DNA of 54,249 nt. It comes from Anaerosphaera aminiphila DSM 21120 (GTDB taxonomy: Bacteria > Bacillota > Clostridia > Tissierellales > Peptoniphilaceae). Below, piece after piece: positions 10,669 through 20,397 of the stretch; position 1 is the stretch's first letter, and every line of letters starts with the position of its first letter. The position numbers and the translations under genes are program-made. Location of the stretch: the NCBI RefSeq assembly GCF_900129925.1, contig NZ_FQXI01000014.1:1-54249 (forward strand). The letters run 5' to 3'. Under the pieces are notes generated by a model. The model was not told the DNA's origin. It saw nothing but the letters and a program-made list of their open reading frames with translations, and ran no database searches.

Positions 10669-11838
10669 CTATAAGCTCAATTTATAAATTTCCAATACAT
10701 CTTTTGCCTCAAGTTTAGCAAACCCTTGAATTGGTCTACCCTTGTGTTTTATAGTTAGTTCTGCCATTTCTTCAAGGTGTTCTTCGCCTATTCCAACTTC
10801 TTTTAATGTACTTGGAACTCCTAAACTATTAAAGAAGTTTCTAAGCTCATCTATTGCTCTATTTGCATCTGCAAAATTATCTCCACTTAATTCAAGTTCA
10901 AATACATTTTTGCCAAACAAGCTTATTTTTCTTGCTGTATGCTCATTTAAAACGTACTTTAGCCAGTTTGGTGTAAGAATTGCAAGGCCTATTCCGTGAG
11001 TTATATCATAAAATGCACTTAACTCATGTTCCATAGGGTGAACGCTCCAATCAGTAGATTTCCCCGTACTTAAGAGCCCATTAATAGCCCATGAATTAGC
11101 CCACATTATATTGGCCCTTGCATCATAGTCCTTTGGATTTTCAAGTGCTATAGGTCCATATTTTACACAGGTTTTAAGAAGTCCCTCTGAAAATCTGTCT
11201 ACTAGATAACATCCATCATTTAGTGAAAAATAATTTTCCATAGTGTGACTCATAATGTCAATAACACCTGATGCAGTATGGTGTGCATTAACAGTATAGG
11301 TATATACCGGATTCATTATTGAAAACTTTGGAAGAACCTTTGAACTGCCCCAACCTAATTTTTGTTTTGTTTTTAAATTTGTAATTACAGAGTTTTCATC
11401 CATTTCAGAACCTGTTGCTGCAAGTGTTAAAATAGTTCCAATAGGTAGAGCTTTTTCTACTCTACTCTTTCCAGTTACAATATTCCAAGGGTCTTCATCT
11501 ACATAAAATCCTGCTGCAATAAGTTTTGCACAGTCAATTACTGAACCTCCACCAACAGCCAGTATAAAGTCTATGTTGTTTTCTCTTACTATTTTTATTC
11601 CATCTACTGCTGATTCTAATCTTGGGTTTGGCTCAATTCCACTTAGTTCTTTATAAAAAATGTTATTCTGTTCTAATAATTTTATTACATCTTCATAAAG
11701 TCCTATTTTTTTAATACTTCCCCCACCATAACAAAGTAAAACTCTACTCCCATGTTTTTTTATTTCACTTGGCAAATTTTTCAGTTGATCTTCTCCAAAT
11801 AAAATCTTAGTATCAACTTCAAATATAAAATCTTTCAT
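10669..11838 (-). CDS. Iron-containing alcohol dehydrogenase, butanol dehydrogenase/YqhD-like
   Basis: An NAD(P)H-dependent alcohol/aldehyde oxidoreductase that probably disposes of reducing equivalents in fermentation. The cofactor motif GGGSVIDCAKLIAAG is near residues 96-110. The metal ligands of group III alcohol dehydrogenases are visible: Asp and His in VIDIMSHTMENYF, and two His in HPMEHELSAFYDITHGIGLAI. Length is 389 residues, as in BdhA/BdhB/YqhD. AGGAGGAG precedes the ATG. It is a single-gene unit with its own terminator. Aldehyde specificity cannot be read from the sequence. Confidence 0.92.
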   Translation of the reverse strand: MKDFIFEVDTKILFGEDQLKNLPSEIKKHGSRVLLCYGGGSIKKIGLYEDVIKLLEQNNIFYKELSGIEPNPRLESAVDGIKIVRENNIDFILAVGGGSVIDCAKLIAAGFYVDEDPWNIVTGKSRVEKALPIGTILTLAATGSEMDENSVITNLKTKQKLGWGSSKVLPKFSIMNPVYTYTVNAHHTASGVIDIMSHTMENYFSLNDGCYLVDRFSEGLLKTCVKYGPIALENPKDYDARANIMWANSWAINGLLSTGKSTDWSVHPMEHELSAFYDITHGIGLAILTPNWLKYVLNEHTARKISLFGKNVFELELSGDNFADANRAIDELRNFFNSLGVPSTLKEVGIGEEHLEEMAELTIKHKGRPIQGFAKLEAKDVLEIYKLSL

Positions 11839-11957
11839 ATAACTCCTCCTATGTAAATAATAAGCATTAAATCCTTTTCCATACTACTATATTATAACTT
11901 ATTACCATTTAAATTTAAAGGAGTTTACATAATATTACATAATATTACAACAAAAAA

Positions 11958-11981
11958 GAGAGTGTAAAAAAACACTCCCCT
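11958..11981 (-). terminator. Terminator after cstA
   Basis: On the minus strand GGGAGTGT pairs with ACACTCTC (8 bp, one G-U), followed by a run of six T. It is placed directly after the cstA stop. Confidence 0.82.
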
Positions 11982-11992
11982 CTAATTAATAT

Positions 11993-13474
11993 TTAAATTC
12001 CATCTGCTTCTCTTATAATGTTTCTTCTCTTCTTGCTAATATTGTTTATTAAAACATAGAATAACACTACACAGATTGCAGCTAATGTATAAGAAATCAC
12101 ATAACTACTAGGATCTAATCCCAATCTTGATTCCAGTCCAAAACCTATTGGAGCATGGAATATATAAGATGTAACTATGAATGTATAGAACAAGCCTGGA
12201 ATTAATGAAATCCAATAATTTTTTCCATGTGTCTTTAAGTATACACTTATCATTGCCAAAGCAAATACTGCAACTAATTGGTTGGTAAATCCAAAATATC
12301 TCCACAATAAATTAAATCCATTTGCATTGCTCTTTGCAAAGAATAAAATTAAAAGTGCAGGAATAAATATTACTAGTGACAATCCAACTCTCTTGCTGGC
12401 ACTTTTTTGATCAATGTGGAATTGTTCTGCTATCATAAGTCTTAGTGCTCTAAAAGCTGTATCTCCAGATGTAATTGGAAGAACTATAACTCCAGCTACT
12501 GCAAAAAATCCTCCAATTGTTCCCATTAATTCTCTTGAAATTATTCCAACCATTGCTGTAGCACCAGTTGTAATATCTGTACCTCTGTTAAATAATATCA
12601 TTGCACCTGCTGCCCAAACCATAGCTATAAATCCTTCAGCAATCATCATGTTGTAAAAAACGCCTCTACCTTGTTTTTCATGTTGTACTGTTCTGGATAT
12701 TAGTGTGGCTTGAGAGCCGTGAAAACCTGACATAATTCCACAGGCAACTGTTATAAAGAATACCGGAATAAATCTTTGGCCGTCTGGATGAGTTGAAAAT
12801 AGAAGTCCTGTATTAGTAATATTATATAGACTTGCTCCACCATCTCTTATAATTCCAATAAAAATTCCAACTGCTGAAGCAGCTAAAATTGCACCAAAAA
12901 CCGGATAAATTCTTCCTATAATTTGATCTATTGGAAAAATAGTAGATACAACATAGTATAATAAAATTATTGCATACACAACCCAAATAATATTAGAATT
13001 TACATCCATTCCCAACATATCGTTTACGATTAAATCTCCGGGAGTATAAATAAATACAACACCGGTAAGTAACATTAGTATCCAAATTATAACGTTATAG
13101 ATTTTATTCATTCCACTTCCCATGTACTTATCAACTAATTTTGGAACTTGAGCTCCGCCATTTCTCATGGAAATCATTCCAACGAAATAATCATGTAGTG
13201 AACCAGCTAGTACGCATCCTATTGGAATTGTTAAAAAAGCTATTGGTCCAAATAAAATCCCTTGAATAGGTCCAAGTATGGGTCCTGTCCCCGCAATATT
13301 TAAAAGCTCTATTAACTTGTTCTTCCAATCCTTCATAACAACGAAATCCACACCGTCATTTAACTTTACAGCCGGCGTTTCTCTGTCATCCGGTCCGAAT
13401 ACCTTTTCACAAAAAGCGCCATATAGATATCCGCCCACTACTAAAATAATAAGTCCAATAATAAATAGTAACAT
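11993..13474 (-). CDS. cstA: CstA-family carbon starvation/pyruvate (peptide) transporter
   Basis: A polytopic membrane transporter. CstA proteins were linked to peptide use on carbon starvation, and related BtsT/CstA proteins import pyruvate. The 493 residues show many hydrophobic segments and the family signature GPILGPIQGILFGPIAFLTIPIG near residues 63-85, with GFHGSQATLISRT in the middle. It is shorter than the roughly 700-residue enterobacterial forms, as is common in Firmicutes. AGGAGGAGA precedes the ATG. It has its own promoter and terminator and is monocistronic. Confidence 0.9.
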   Translation of the reverse strand: MLLFIIGLIILVVGGYLYGAFCEKVFGPDDRETPAVKLNDGVDFVVMKDWKNKLIELLNIAGTGPILGPIQGILFGPIAFLTIPIGCVLAGSLHDYFVGMISMRNGGAQVPKLVDKYMGSGMNKIYNVIIWILMLLTGVVFIYTPGDLIVNDMLGMDVNSNIIWVVYAIILLYYVVSTIFPIDQIIGRIYPVFGAILAASAVGIFIGIIRDGGASLYNITNTGLLFSTHPDGQRFIPVFFITVACGIMSGFHGSQATLISRTVQHEKQGRGVFYNMMIAEGFIAMVWAAGAMILFNRGTDITTGATAMVGIISRELMGTIGGFFAVAGVIVLPITSGDTAFRALRLMIAEQFHIDQKSASKRVGLSLVIFIPALLILFFAKSNANGFNLLWRYFGFTNQLVAVFALAMISVYLKTHGKNYWISLIPGLFYTFIVTSYIFHAPIGFGLESRLGLDPSSYVISYTLAAICVVLFYVLINNISKKRRNIIREADGI

Positions 13475-13522
13475 TTTCTCTCCTCCTTTTTATTAATTAA
13501 TTCTTCTATAGGTCTTAACTAT

Positions 13523-13550
13523 AGTATACTCTACTTTTCAATAATATCAA
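13523..13550 (-). promoter_or_regulatory. Promoter of cstA
   Basis: Minus-strand TTGATA (13545-13550) and TATACT (13523-13528) with a 16-nt spacer, about 50 nt before the cstA start codon. Confidence 0.65.
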
Positions 13551-13572
13551 TTGTGTAAAATTAATAAATAAA

Positions 13573-13596
13573 GAACTTACTTTAATAAGTAAGCCC
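13573..13596 (-). terminator. Terminator at the end of the hexonate operon
   Basis: Minus-strand GGGCTTACTT and AAGTAAGTTC form a 10-bp stem with two G-U pairs and a 4-nt loop, then TTTATTTATT. It follows the uxaA stop at 13615. Confidence 0.75.
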
Positions 13597-13614
13597 TTTA
13601 AAATACAAATTAAG

Positions 13615-15096
13615 TTATAGTGTTACACCCTGTTTAAATATTGCCCATTCTTGACTGAAATTTCCCTCAGAACTTATTTTTTTTCCTGAAGCTACTTCAC
13701 TTACATAGTCAAATAATTCCAGTGCTAACGAATGCTTGTCCACATCTCTCACTATTTTTCCTGCATCAAAGTCTATCCAATTTCTCTTCTTTTCAAATAA
13801 CTCAGTATTTGACGATATCTTTATAGTAGGCACTGGACAAGAAAAAGGTGTTCCCCTTCCCGTTGTAAAAAGCACAATATGTGCTCCACTAAGTGCTAAA
13901 GCTGTTGATGAAACTAGATCATTTCCCGGTGCATTCAGCAAATTCAGTCCCGCTTTTTTTATTTGTTCCGCGTAATCTAATACATCTACTATATTTGAAT
14001 CTCCTGATTTTTGAATACAACCATTTGACTTGTCCTCAAGTGTTGAAATTCCACCTTGCTTATTTCCTGGTGATGGATTTTCATATATAGTTTGATTATG
14101 ATTTTGAAAATATATTTTAAAGTCATTTACAAGTTTTACTACTTTACTAAATATCTCTTCACTTTCAGCTCTGTCCATTAAACTGGTTTCCGCTCCAAAC
14201 ATCTCCGGAACTTCTGTCAAAATAGTACTTCCGCCTTTTGCTATTAGAATATCAGAAAATTCTCCTACTAAAGGATTTGCGGTAATTCCACTTAAACCAT
14301 CTGAACCGCCACATTTGAGTCCCACTACTAATTCGCTGGAATCTATTTCTTCTCTAGTATCTCTACTTACAACTTTAAATATTTCTTCTAATTCCCTTTG
14401 TGCTGCACTATATTCATCATCTTCATCTTGACATTGAATAAATTTTATTCTCTCTGTATCATATTCGCCTATATAGTCTCTTAAAATTTCAATGTTACTA
14501 TTTTCACAGCCCAAACCTAAAACTAATACTCCCCCTGCATTTGGATGACTTATTAAAGCTGCTAAAGCTTTTCTGGTATTTTCCTGATCGTCACCCATTT
14601 GTGAACATCCATAGGGGTGTGTAAAGGCAATAGTATTTATTTCATCACTTTTAATTTGAGCATTAAAGTCTATTGCCAATTTATTGCATATAGAATTTAT
14701 ACAGCCCACCGTTGGAATAATCCATATGTCATTTCTTATTCCAACTTTCCCATTTTTTCTTCTAAATCCTTTAAACGTTGAATGCTCTAGATGTAAAGGT
14801 TCGACTAATTTAGGTTCATATTTATAATTTAATATATCTCCCAAACTAGTTTTAATATTATGTGTGTGCATCCAACTACCAATATTTGTGTTTTCAGTAG
14901 CAATACCTATTGTCATTCCATATTTAATAATTTTTTCATTAGATTCAATTTCCTCTATGGAAAATTTATGTCCTTGTGGAATATCTTCTTTTAAATTAAA
15001 AGTATTATCATCCACATATATCTCTGTTCCCTTTTCCAAGTTTTTTAATGCCACTGCTACATTATCTTTTTTATTAATTTTTATATAGTCTAACAT
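13615..15096 (-). CDS. uxaA: Altronate dehydratase
   Basis: Dehydrates D-altronate to 2-keto-3-deoxygluconate (KDG). It has the fused two-part architecture of this family: an N-terminal SAF domain (about residues 1-95, including SWMHTHNIKT) and a large catalytic domain with GIRNDIWIIPTVGCIN, the CSQMGDDQENT segment and SPGNKQGGISTLEDKSNGC. The Cys residues in GCIN, GCSQ and LKCGGSDG are candidates for iron binding. Length 493 is normal. Its ATG overlaps the uxaB stop by one base (TAATG), and it is the last gene of the operon. Confidence 0.95.
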   Translation of the reverse strand: MLDYIKINKKDNVAVALKNLEKGTEIYVDDNTFNLKEDIPQGHKFSIEEIESNEKIIKYGMTIGIATENTNIGSWMHTHNIKTSLGDILNYKYEPKLVEPLHLEHSTFKGFRRKNGKVGIRNDIWIIPTVGCINSICNKLAIDFNAQIKSDEINTIAFTHPYGCSQMGDDQENTRKALAALISHPNAGGVLVLGLGCENSNIEILRDYIGEYDTERIKFIQCQDEDDEYSAAQRELEEIFKVVSRDTREEIDSSELVVGLKCGGSDGLSGITANPLVGEFSDILIAKGGSTILTEVPEMFGAETSLMDRAESEEIFSKVVKLVNDFKIYFQNHNQTIYENPSPGNKQGGISTLEDKSNGCIQKSGDSNIVDVLDYAEQIKKAGLNLLNAPGNDLVSSTALALSGAHIVLFTTGRGTPFSCPVPTIKISSNTELFEKKRNWIDFDAGKIVRDVDKHSLALELFDYVSEVASGKKISSEGNFSQEWAIFKQGVTL

Positions 15097-16451
15097 TAAA
15101 TTACTTCCTCTTCTATTACATATTCAAAAGCTTTTTCAATTCCATTTTCATTAATCATATCATAGTACTTTTGAACTATAGGGATTAATTCTATTAAATC
15201 TGAATGCCACAGATCTCTATTTTTTAGTATATCTTCTACACTATTTTCCGCCATAAATTTCATTACTTCTTCTGAATCATTTGCCTCGTTCGTCTTATAG
15301 AATTTAATTAATGCCGCCATAGAAAAACTTAATCCAGCTGGATAATATCCAAACTTTTCTCTGTACTCCAATATAGTTGGCAGTACTCTAACATCAAATT
15401 TACTAACTGAATTTAATGCAATTGATAAAAGCTGATGTTCTATAAATGGATTTGAAAATCTCTCTATCACTGCATTTCCAAATTTTAAGTCTTCATCACT
15501 TCCACCTATTGCAGGAATTATTTCCTTAAAAATACACTTCCTGAGAAATTTATTTATAGTTTCATCTTCTAAGCACTCTCTTACTGTTGAAAGACCATAT
15601 AGTCTAGCTCCAAGCACCATAGAAGTATGTGCCCCATTTAATATTCTAACTTTTCTCTTCTTATAAGGGCTTACATCATCAGTCCAAATAACGTTAAATC
15701 CTGCTTCTTGGAGTGGAAGTTCTGATTCATAATTGCCCTCTATAACCCATTGGTGAAATATTTCAGCTGTATCTAAACATAGGTCCTTATAGCCAATTTC
15801 AGCTTCTAATTTTTTTAACTCTGCTTCATCTTTCGGGTATCCAGTGACTATCCTATCAACTAGTGTAGAACAAAAATCATTTTCTGTATCGATCCATCGT
15901 TTAAATCCCTCTTCTAATTCCCACAGTTCAATATATTTATTTACACATTTTTTTAATTCTAAACCGTTGTTATCTATTAGCTCACAAGAAAGCACAATAA
16001 ATCCAGGTAAGTTATTTTCATATCGCTTATATAAAAGCTGTGTCAATTTTCCTGGAAAACTACTTGCAGGTTTATCTTCAAACTTATCATCTTCATTTAC
16101 AACTATTCCAGACTCTGTAGTATTGGAAACTATAAATCTAAAGTTTTTATCATTAGCTAAATCCAAATATTCTTCAAAACTAATATAGGGATTTATGCAA
16201 TGTGAAATAATATCAATAAATTTATGTTCATTTACTACCTGTCCATTTTCAATTCCTCTTAAATAGAGATTGTAGTTGCAATCCTGTTTCTCTAAAACAT
16301 CACACATTCCCTGTTTTATCGGTTGAACTACTACAACATCTCCATTAAATAAATTTTTTTCTTTAAGTTCATATAGAAAATCGTCTACAAATCCCCTTAG
16401 AAAATTCCCCTCTCCAAATTGAATAACTCTTTTTAATTCTTTGTTTTCCAT
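15096..16451 (-). CDS. uxaB: Tagaturonate reductase (altronate oxidoreductase)
   Basis: Reduces D-tagaturonate to D-altronate with NADH. The motif IQFGEGNFLRGFVDDF at the start is the UxaB version of the dinucleotide-binding site, distinct from the mannonate enzyme UxuB. The C-terminal half carries the polyol-dehydrogenase catalytic region RKVRILNGAHTSMVLG, with the catalytic Lys in KKRKV and the Asn/His in NGAH. Length is 451 residues. It sits between the TRAP transporter and uxaA. The operon encodes no uronate isomerase, so its substrate must come from another step. Confidence 0.94.
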   Translation of the reverse strand: MENKELKRVIQFGEGNFLRGFVDDFLYELKEKNLFNGDVVVVQPIKQGMCDVLEKQDCNYNLYLRGIENGQVVNEHKFIDIISHCINPYISFEEYLDLANDKNFRFIVSNTTESGIVVNEDDKFEDKPASSFPGKLTQLLYKRYENNLPGFIVLSCELIDNNGLELKKCVNKYIELWELEEGFKRWIDTENDFCSTLVDRIVTGYPKDEAELKKLEAEIGYKDLCLDTAEIFHQWVIEGNYESELPLQEAGFNVIWTDDVSPYKKRKVRILNGAHTSMVLGARLYGLSTVRECLEDETINKFLRKCIFKEIIPAIGGSDEDLKFGNAVIERFSNPFIEHQLLSIALNSVSKFDVRVLPTILEYREKFGYYPAGLSFSMAALIKFYKTNEANDSEEVMKFMAENSVEDILKNRDLWHSDLIELIPIVQKYYDMINENGIEKAFEYVIEEEVI

Positions 16452-16466
16452 AAAATCACCTTTCTT

Positions 16467-17753
16467 TTAATAGAAAAGATTTACTAAAAAAGTAGTAAAT
16501 GGCGGGAAGTACGTCAATAATAATAAATTAAATGCTAGAAGTATATAAAATGGTACTGCCTCTTTAATAAATGCCCACGTTTTACATTTTGTAATACTAC
16601 ATGTAACAAACATAAGTGTTCCCATTGGTGGCGAAAGAGCTCCTATAGCATTATTAAATATATATACCATTGCAAATTGTATATCATTAATTCCATACTG
16701 TCTTGCAATTGGAGCTAGTAGTGGAACCAAAACTATCATAGAGGCATTTCCCTCTATAAACATTCCCACTAACAATAAAAATATATTAATAACAAGTAAA
16801 AACACATATTTATTCGTTATTACAGTCATTATATATCCAGCTAGTTGTTGAGGAATTCTCTCTTTTGTCAATATCCAAGAAAAAACGCTAGCCGCTGAAA
16901 CTATTAGCATTATTGAAGATGTTGTAGTTATTGTCTCTTTAAGACCTTGTAATACATCTTTCATTCGCATTTCTCTATAAATTATTCCAAGCATTACTGC
17001 ATAAACTATGGCAACTGCTCCAGCTTCTGTTGCAGTAAATATTCCCACTCTAATACCACCTATTATAATAATAGGTAAACACAGTGGCAAAAATGCCGGT
17101 TTAAATACTTCCCAGAATTTACTTGCTGTAACTTTTTCATTTGATATATTACCATATCCTCTTTTTATAGAAATATATCCTACTAAAATCATCATAGTAA
17201 TACAAAGTAATGCTCCTACTCCAAATCCTGAAATAAACAACTTTCCTATTGAAACATTTGCTATTGATCCATAAAGTATCATTGCTATTCCAGGTGGAAT
17301 TAAAGGTGTTATCATTGATGAAGCAGCTGTTACTACTGAAGAAAATTCAAGAGAAAATCCTTTTTTCACCATTTCGGGAACTAACATTTTAGACTGCATA
17401 GCAGCATCTGCTATATTAGATCCTGAAAGTCCACCCATTAATGTTGACAACAAAACGTTAACTTGAGCAAGACCCCCTGGAAGTCTTCCAGTAATTACTT
17501 CACAAAAATCCATTATTCTCTTTGTAACACCTGTATAGTTCATAAAAATACCTGCACATACAAAAAATGGAATTGCCAATAGTGAAATTTTCTCAACACC
17601 TGTTATTGCCTGTTGTGCAAATATTATAGGATTCGCCGTTGGATTTAATACAAAGTAAACTGCAGAACCACCTAAAACGGCAATATATACAGGAACTTTT
17701 AAAAACAAAAGTACCAACATTACTATTGCGGCCAATATTAAAATATCACTCAT
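16467..17753 (-). CDS. dctM: TRAP transporter large membrane subunit (DctM type)
   Basis: The 12-helix channel subunit of a tripartite, ion-driven sugar-acid importer. The chosen ATG at 17751-17753 overlaps the end of the small subunit gene (GATGAGTGA) and gives MSDILILAAIVM, which goes straight into the first membrane helix. A longer reading starts inside dctQ and adds a charged, non-membrane tail. Its AGGAGG is 12 nt away, longer than usual. Segments such as AIPFFVCAGIFMNYTG and SGSNIADAAMQSKMLVPEM are typical of DctM/SiaM proteins. Confidence 0.93.
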   Translation of the reverse strand: MSDILILAAIVMLVLLFLKVPVYIAVLGGSAVYFVLNPTANPIIFAQQAITGVEKISLLAIPFFVCAGIFMNYTGVTKRIMDFCEVITGRLPGGLAQVNVLLSTLMGGLSGSNIADAAMQSKMLVPEMVKKGFSLEFSSVVTAASSMITPLIPPGIAMILYGSIANVSIGKLFISGFGVGALLCITMMILVGYISIKRGYGNISNEKVTASKFWEVFKPAFLPLCLPIIIIGGIRVGIFTATEAGAVAIVYAVMLGIIYREMRMKDVLQGLKETITTTSSIMLIVSAASVFSWILTKERIPQQLAGYIMTVITNKYVFLLVINIFLLLVGMFIEGNASMIVLVPLLAPIARQYGINDIQFAMVYIFNNAIGALSPPMGTLMFVTCSITKCKTWAFIKEAVPFYILLAFNLLLLTYFPPFTTFLVNLFY

Positions 17754-18252
17754 CGTTATTTGCAGCCTCCTTTGCTTCAGATTGCACACCTTTGACTAAG
17801 CTATAAAAATAACTTACAATCATTAAAATATATGAAACAGGTGCAATTCCATATATTAACCAATATGGAATTTTTAGCATACTGGTACTTCTTGCACTTT
17901 TTATAAATAAATTTATAAATCCTAAGCTATTTTTAAATAAATATCCAATTACTAATACCACTACTATTGAAATAAATACTTCCATTGCCTTTTGAACTTT
18001 TTTAGGCATTAAATCAACTATCATTTCAATTGCAACGTGATTTCCCGTTCTAAATGCTGCTCCACCTGCTGCAAATACAATCCAAACCATACATGCAAGC
18101 TGAACTTCTTCAAGCCAAGTAAATGGGGCGTTAAATAAACGCCTCCATATTACTCCTGCAAAAGTTAACACTATTAGAACTACTAATATTACACTTGCAA
18201 CTGCAATATCTAAGTTTCCCAGTACAGAGGTTAACTTTTTCTTTTCTTTCAT
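17746..18252 (-). CDS. dctQ: TRAP transporter small membrane subunit (DctQ type)
   Basis: Four-helix membrane subunit that joins the large subunit to form the importer. The 168 residues show four hydrophobic segments and the family region FTWLEEVQLACMVWIVFAAGG, where the Trp-Leu-Glu-Glu motif precedes helix 2. GAGGG precedes the ATG. It lies between the binding protein and the large subunit, the standard PQM order. Confidence 0.93.
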   Translation of the reverse strand: MKEKKKLTSVLGNLDIAVASVILVVLIVLTFAGVIWRRLFNAPFTWLEEVQLACMVWIVFAAGGAAFRTGNHVAIEMIVDLMPKKVQKAMEVFISIVVVLVIGYLFKNSLGFINLFIKSARSTSMLKIPYWLIYGIAPVSYILMIVSYFYSLVKGVQSEAKEAANNDE

Positions 18253-18271
18253 AATTAAACCCTCACTTTAT

Positions 18272-19333
18272 TTACTTTGTCATAGCTGCTTTTACAGTAT
18301 CATAAAGCCCTGGTGTCCATCCAAAAGTATCTTCCATTTCATAGAAAGGTTTAACTTTTTCTTTAAAAGCTGCAATTACTTCTTCTGATGGTTCTACAAC
18401 TGTTACGCCTTCTTCTTTCATTTTATCTAAATAATCTTTATCTGCTATTTCTTGAATTTCGTTATTGTATAGTCCTGCTTCCTTAGCTGTACTTACTAAA
18501 AGTTCTTGTTGCTCTTCTGTCAATCCATTAAACCAATCTTCTGAACAAACTAGTGTTGTAAAGTTTTTAACGTGACCATCTAAAATTAAGTTTTTAGCTA
18601 CTTCATGAAGTTTTCTACCATATAGTGTAGCTAGTGGGTTTTCTGCTCCATCAATAGTCTTTGTTTGAAGCGCTTGATAAACATCACCTAAATCCATTCC
18701 AACTGAAGCTGCACCCATAGTATCAAAACCTAGTGATTGAATTTGATTACTTGGAACTCTAATTTTCATTCCCTTTAAATCATCAACAGTATTCACCGGA
18801 TCTACAGTTAACGTATGTCTTTCGCCATATTTCCAATTTGAAGCTATTAGTTTAAGACCCTTATCTTCTAATAATTTTGTTTGCTCTTTGTACCAGTCTG
18901 ACTCAATTAAAGTCCAACATTCATCCCAAGTATCAAATAAAAATGGTCCAAATACTATTCCAAAATCTGGAACACCATAGTCTGCATAAAATGCTCCATC
19001 AGCTAATGTACACACATTTTCTCCCAGCAACATTGAATCTATAAGAGCTGGTTTTCCACCAAGTTGTGAATCTGGATACAAGTCTATTTTCATAGTTCCA
19101 TTTGATTGCTCTGCTAATAAATCCGCCCATTTTTGAACTCCTTGAGAAAATGGTTCAGTCATATTATTTTCAAATCCCACTTGTAATACTACTTCAGCAT
19201 CTGCTGTTTCTGTAGTCGCTACCGGAGTGTCTGCGTTGTTTTTTCCCTCTTCATTTGATTTTCCACAAGCCGTCAAGCTAAATAACATCATTACAGATAC
19301 CAGTGTTAACGATAAAACTTTTTTTAATTTCAT
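18272..19333 (-). CDS. dctP: TRAP transporter solute-binding lipoprotein (DctP family)
   Basis: Extracytoplasmic substrate-binding protein, anchored as a lipoprotein. The signal peptide ends in the lipobox LTAC with the modified Cys near residue 23. The mature part starts with an Asn/Thr/Ala-rich linker. The DctP signature appears as MKIRVPSNQIQSLGFDTMGA and the QTKTIDGAENPLATLYGRKL segment, which contains the carboxylate-binding region. The sequence says sugar-acid or dicarboxylate type. Operon context points to a hexonate ligand (inference). Confidence 0.94.
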   Translation of the reverse strand: MKLKKVLSLTLVSVMMLFSLTACGKSNEEGKNNADTPVATTETADAEVVLQVGFENNMTEPFSQGVQKWADLLAEQSNGTMKIDLYPDSQLGGKPALIDSMLLGENVCTLADGAFYADYGVPDFGIVFGPFLFDTWDECWTLIESDWYKEQTKLLEDKGLKLIASNWKYGERHTLTVDPVNTVDDLKGMKIRVPSNQIQSLGFDTMGAASVGMDLGDVYQALQTKTIDGAENPLATLYGRKLHEVAKNLILDGHVKNFTTLVCSEDWFNGLTEEQQELLVSTAKEAGLYNNEIQEIADKDYLDKMKEEGVTVVEPSEEVIAAFKEKVKPFYEMEDTFGWTPGLYDTVKAAMTK

Positions 19334-19352
19334 TATAATTTCCCCCTTATAA

Positions 19353-20384
19353 TTATTTACTAAAATCCAATAGGATTTTTAACATTTTTCCACCTTTGTT
19401 TTCGTCAAATTCTTTAAATGCTCTAGGCGCTTCTTCCCAACTATACATATTAGTAATTACCTTTTCAATAGGAATGTTTCCTTTTCCAACTAAATCTATC
19501 AGTGTTTCAAAGTCTTTTTTTAATGCATTTCTTGATCCATATATATTTAATTCCTTTTTTTGAATAATTGTAAAGTTAAAATCTAAATTTTCCTTTCCAA
19601 CACCAATTACAACTACCGTTCCACCAAAGCAAGCAGCCTCTATACAATTTTGAAATGTAGATGGTAATCCTACTGCTTCAACAGTTACGTCAAATCCATT
19701 CCCATTTGTTATTTCATTTACTTTATTTATAAATTCTTCATTAGTTGTATTTAAAATTATTCCATCTAAATTAAACTCTTTTTTTGCATACTCTAATTTA
19801 TCTTTGGAAATATCTGCTACATACACATTAGCACCACGAGCTTTAGCACCAATGGCAGCAAATACTCCTATTGTGCCAGAGCCAACAATCAACACATTGT
19901 CTCCCTTTTTTACATTTCCTCTATCTATTCCATGCCAGCTTATGCAGAACGGTTCAATAACAGCTAAAAGTTTTGCATCTAAACCTTTTCCATCATATAT
20001 TCTATCTATTGGCATAGTAATATATTCACTAAATGCACCTTCTCTTTGAACGCCCATGGTTTCATTTTGCATACATGCATTTACTACACCTTTTTTACAC
20101 GAATAACATTCTCCACAGTTAAAGTATGGATTGCAAGTTACTACCATGCCCGGTTTTAAACCCTTATCATTTGGTCCAATTTCAATTATTTCAGCAGAAA
20201 ATTCATGACCTGGCACTCTAGGATATTCAAAATATGCAAATGTCCCTCTATAAGATCCTAAATCACTTCCACATATTCCCCCGTATAATAATTTTAAAAG
20301 GGCTTCATTTTCTTTTGGCTCAGGTTTATTAAGTTCTACGAACTCAACTTTCTTTGGTTCTTTTATGCATATACCTTTCATCAT
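19353..20384 (-). CDS. Zn-dependent sugar-acid dehydrogenase, LgoD-like (candidate L-galactonate 5-dehydrogenase)
   Basis: Medium-chain dehydrogenase. The catalytic zinc site is seen in GGICGSD and GHEF, and the structural zinc site in the four-Cys stretch NCGECYSCKKGVVNAC. The NAD-binding motif VGSGTIGVFAA is around residue 170. It shares PRVPGHE, IEPFCISWHG and GSRNALKKDF with the E. coli LgoD type, as recalled from family knowledge. LgoD oxidises L-galactonate to D-tagaturonate, which is exactly the substrate of the UxaB encoded downstream. L-gulonate or L-idonate dehydrogenase remain alternatives. The start may be either of two adjacent ATGs. Confidence 0.8.
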   Translation of the reverse strand: MMKGICIKEPKKVEFVELNKPEPKENEALLKLLYGGICGSDLGSYRGTFAYFEYPRVPGHEFSAEIIEIGPNDKGLKPGMVVTCNPYFNCGECYSCKKGVVNACMQNETMGVQREGAFSEYITMPIDRIYDGKGLDAKLLAVIEPFCISWHGIDRGNVKKGDNVLIVGSGTIGVFAAIGAKARGANVYVADISKDKLEYAKKEFNLDGIILNTTNEEFINKVNEITNGNGFDVTVEAVGLPSTFQNCIEAACFGGTVVVIGVGKENLDFNFTIIQKKELNIYGSRNALKKDFETLIDLVGKGNIPIEKVITNMYSWEEAPRAFKEFDENKGGKMLKILLDFSK

Positions 20385-20397
20385 AAATTCCCTCTTT

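Noticed and set aside
11930-11952. Short tandem ACATAATATT-like repeat near the cstA terminator
   Set aside because: Two copies of about 10 nt in very AT-rich DNA are not distinguishable from chance.
12108-12305. 65-residue minus-strand ORF inside cstA
   Set aside because: It is an alternative frame of the clearly coding cstA and has no ribosome site or recognisable family.
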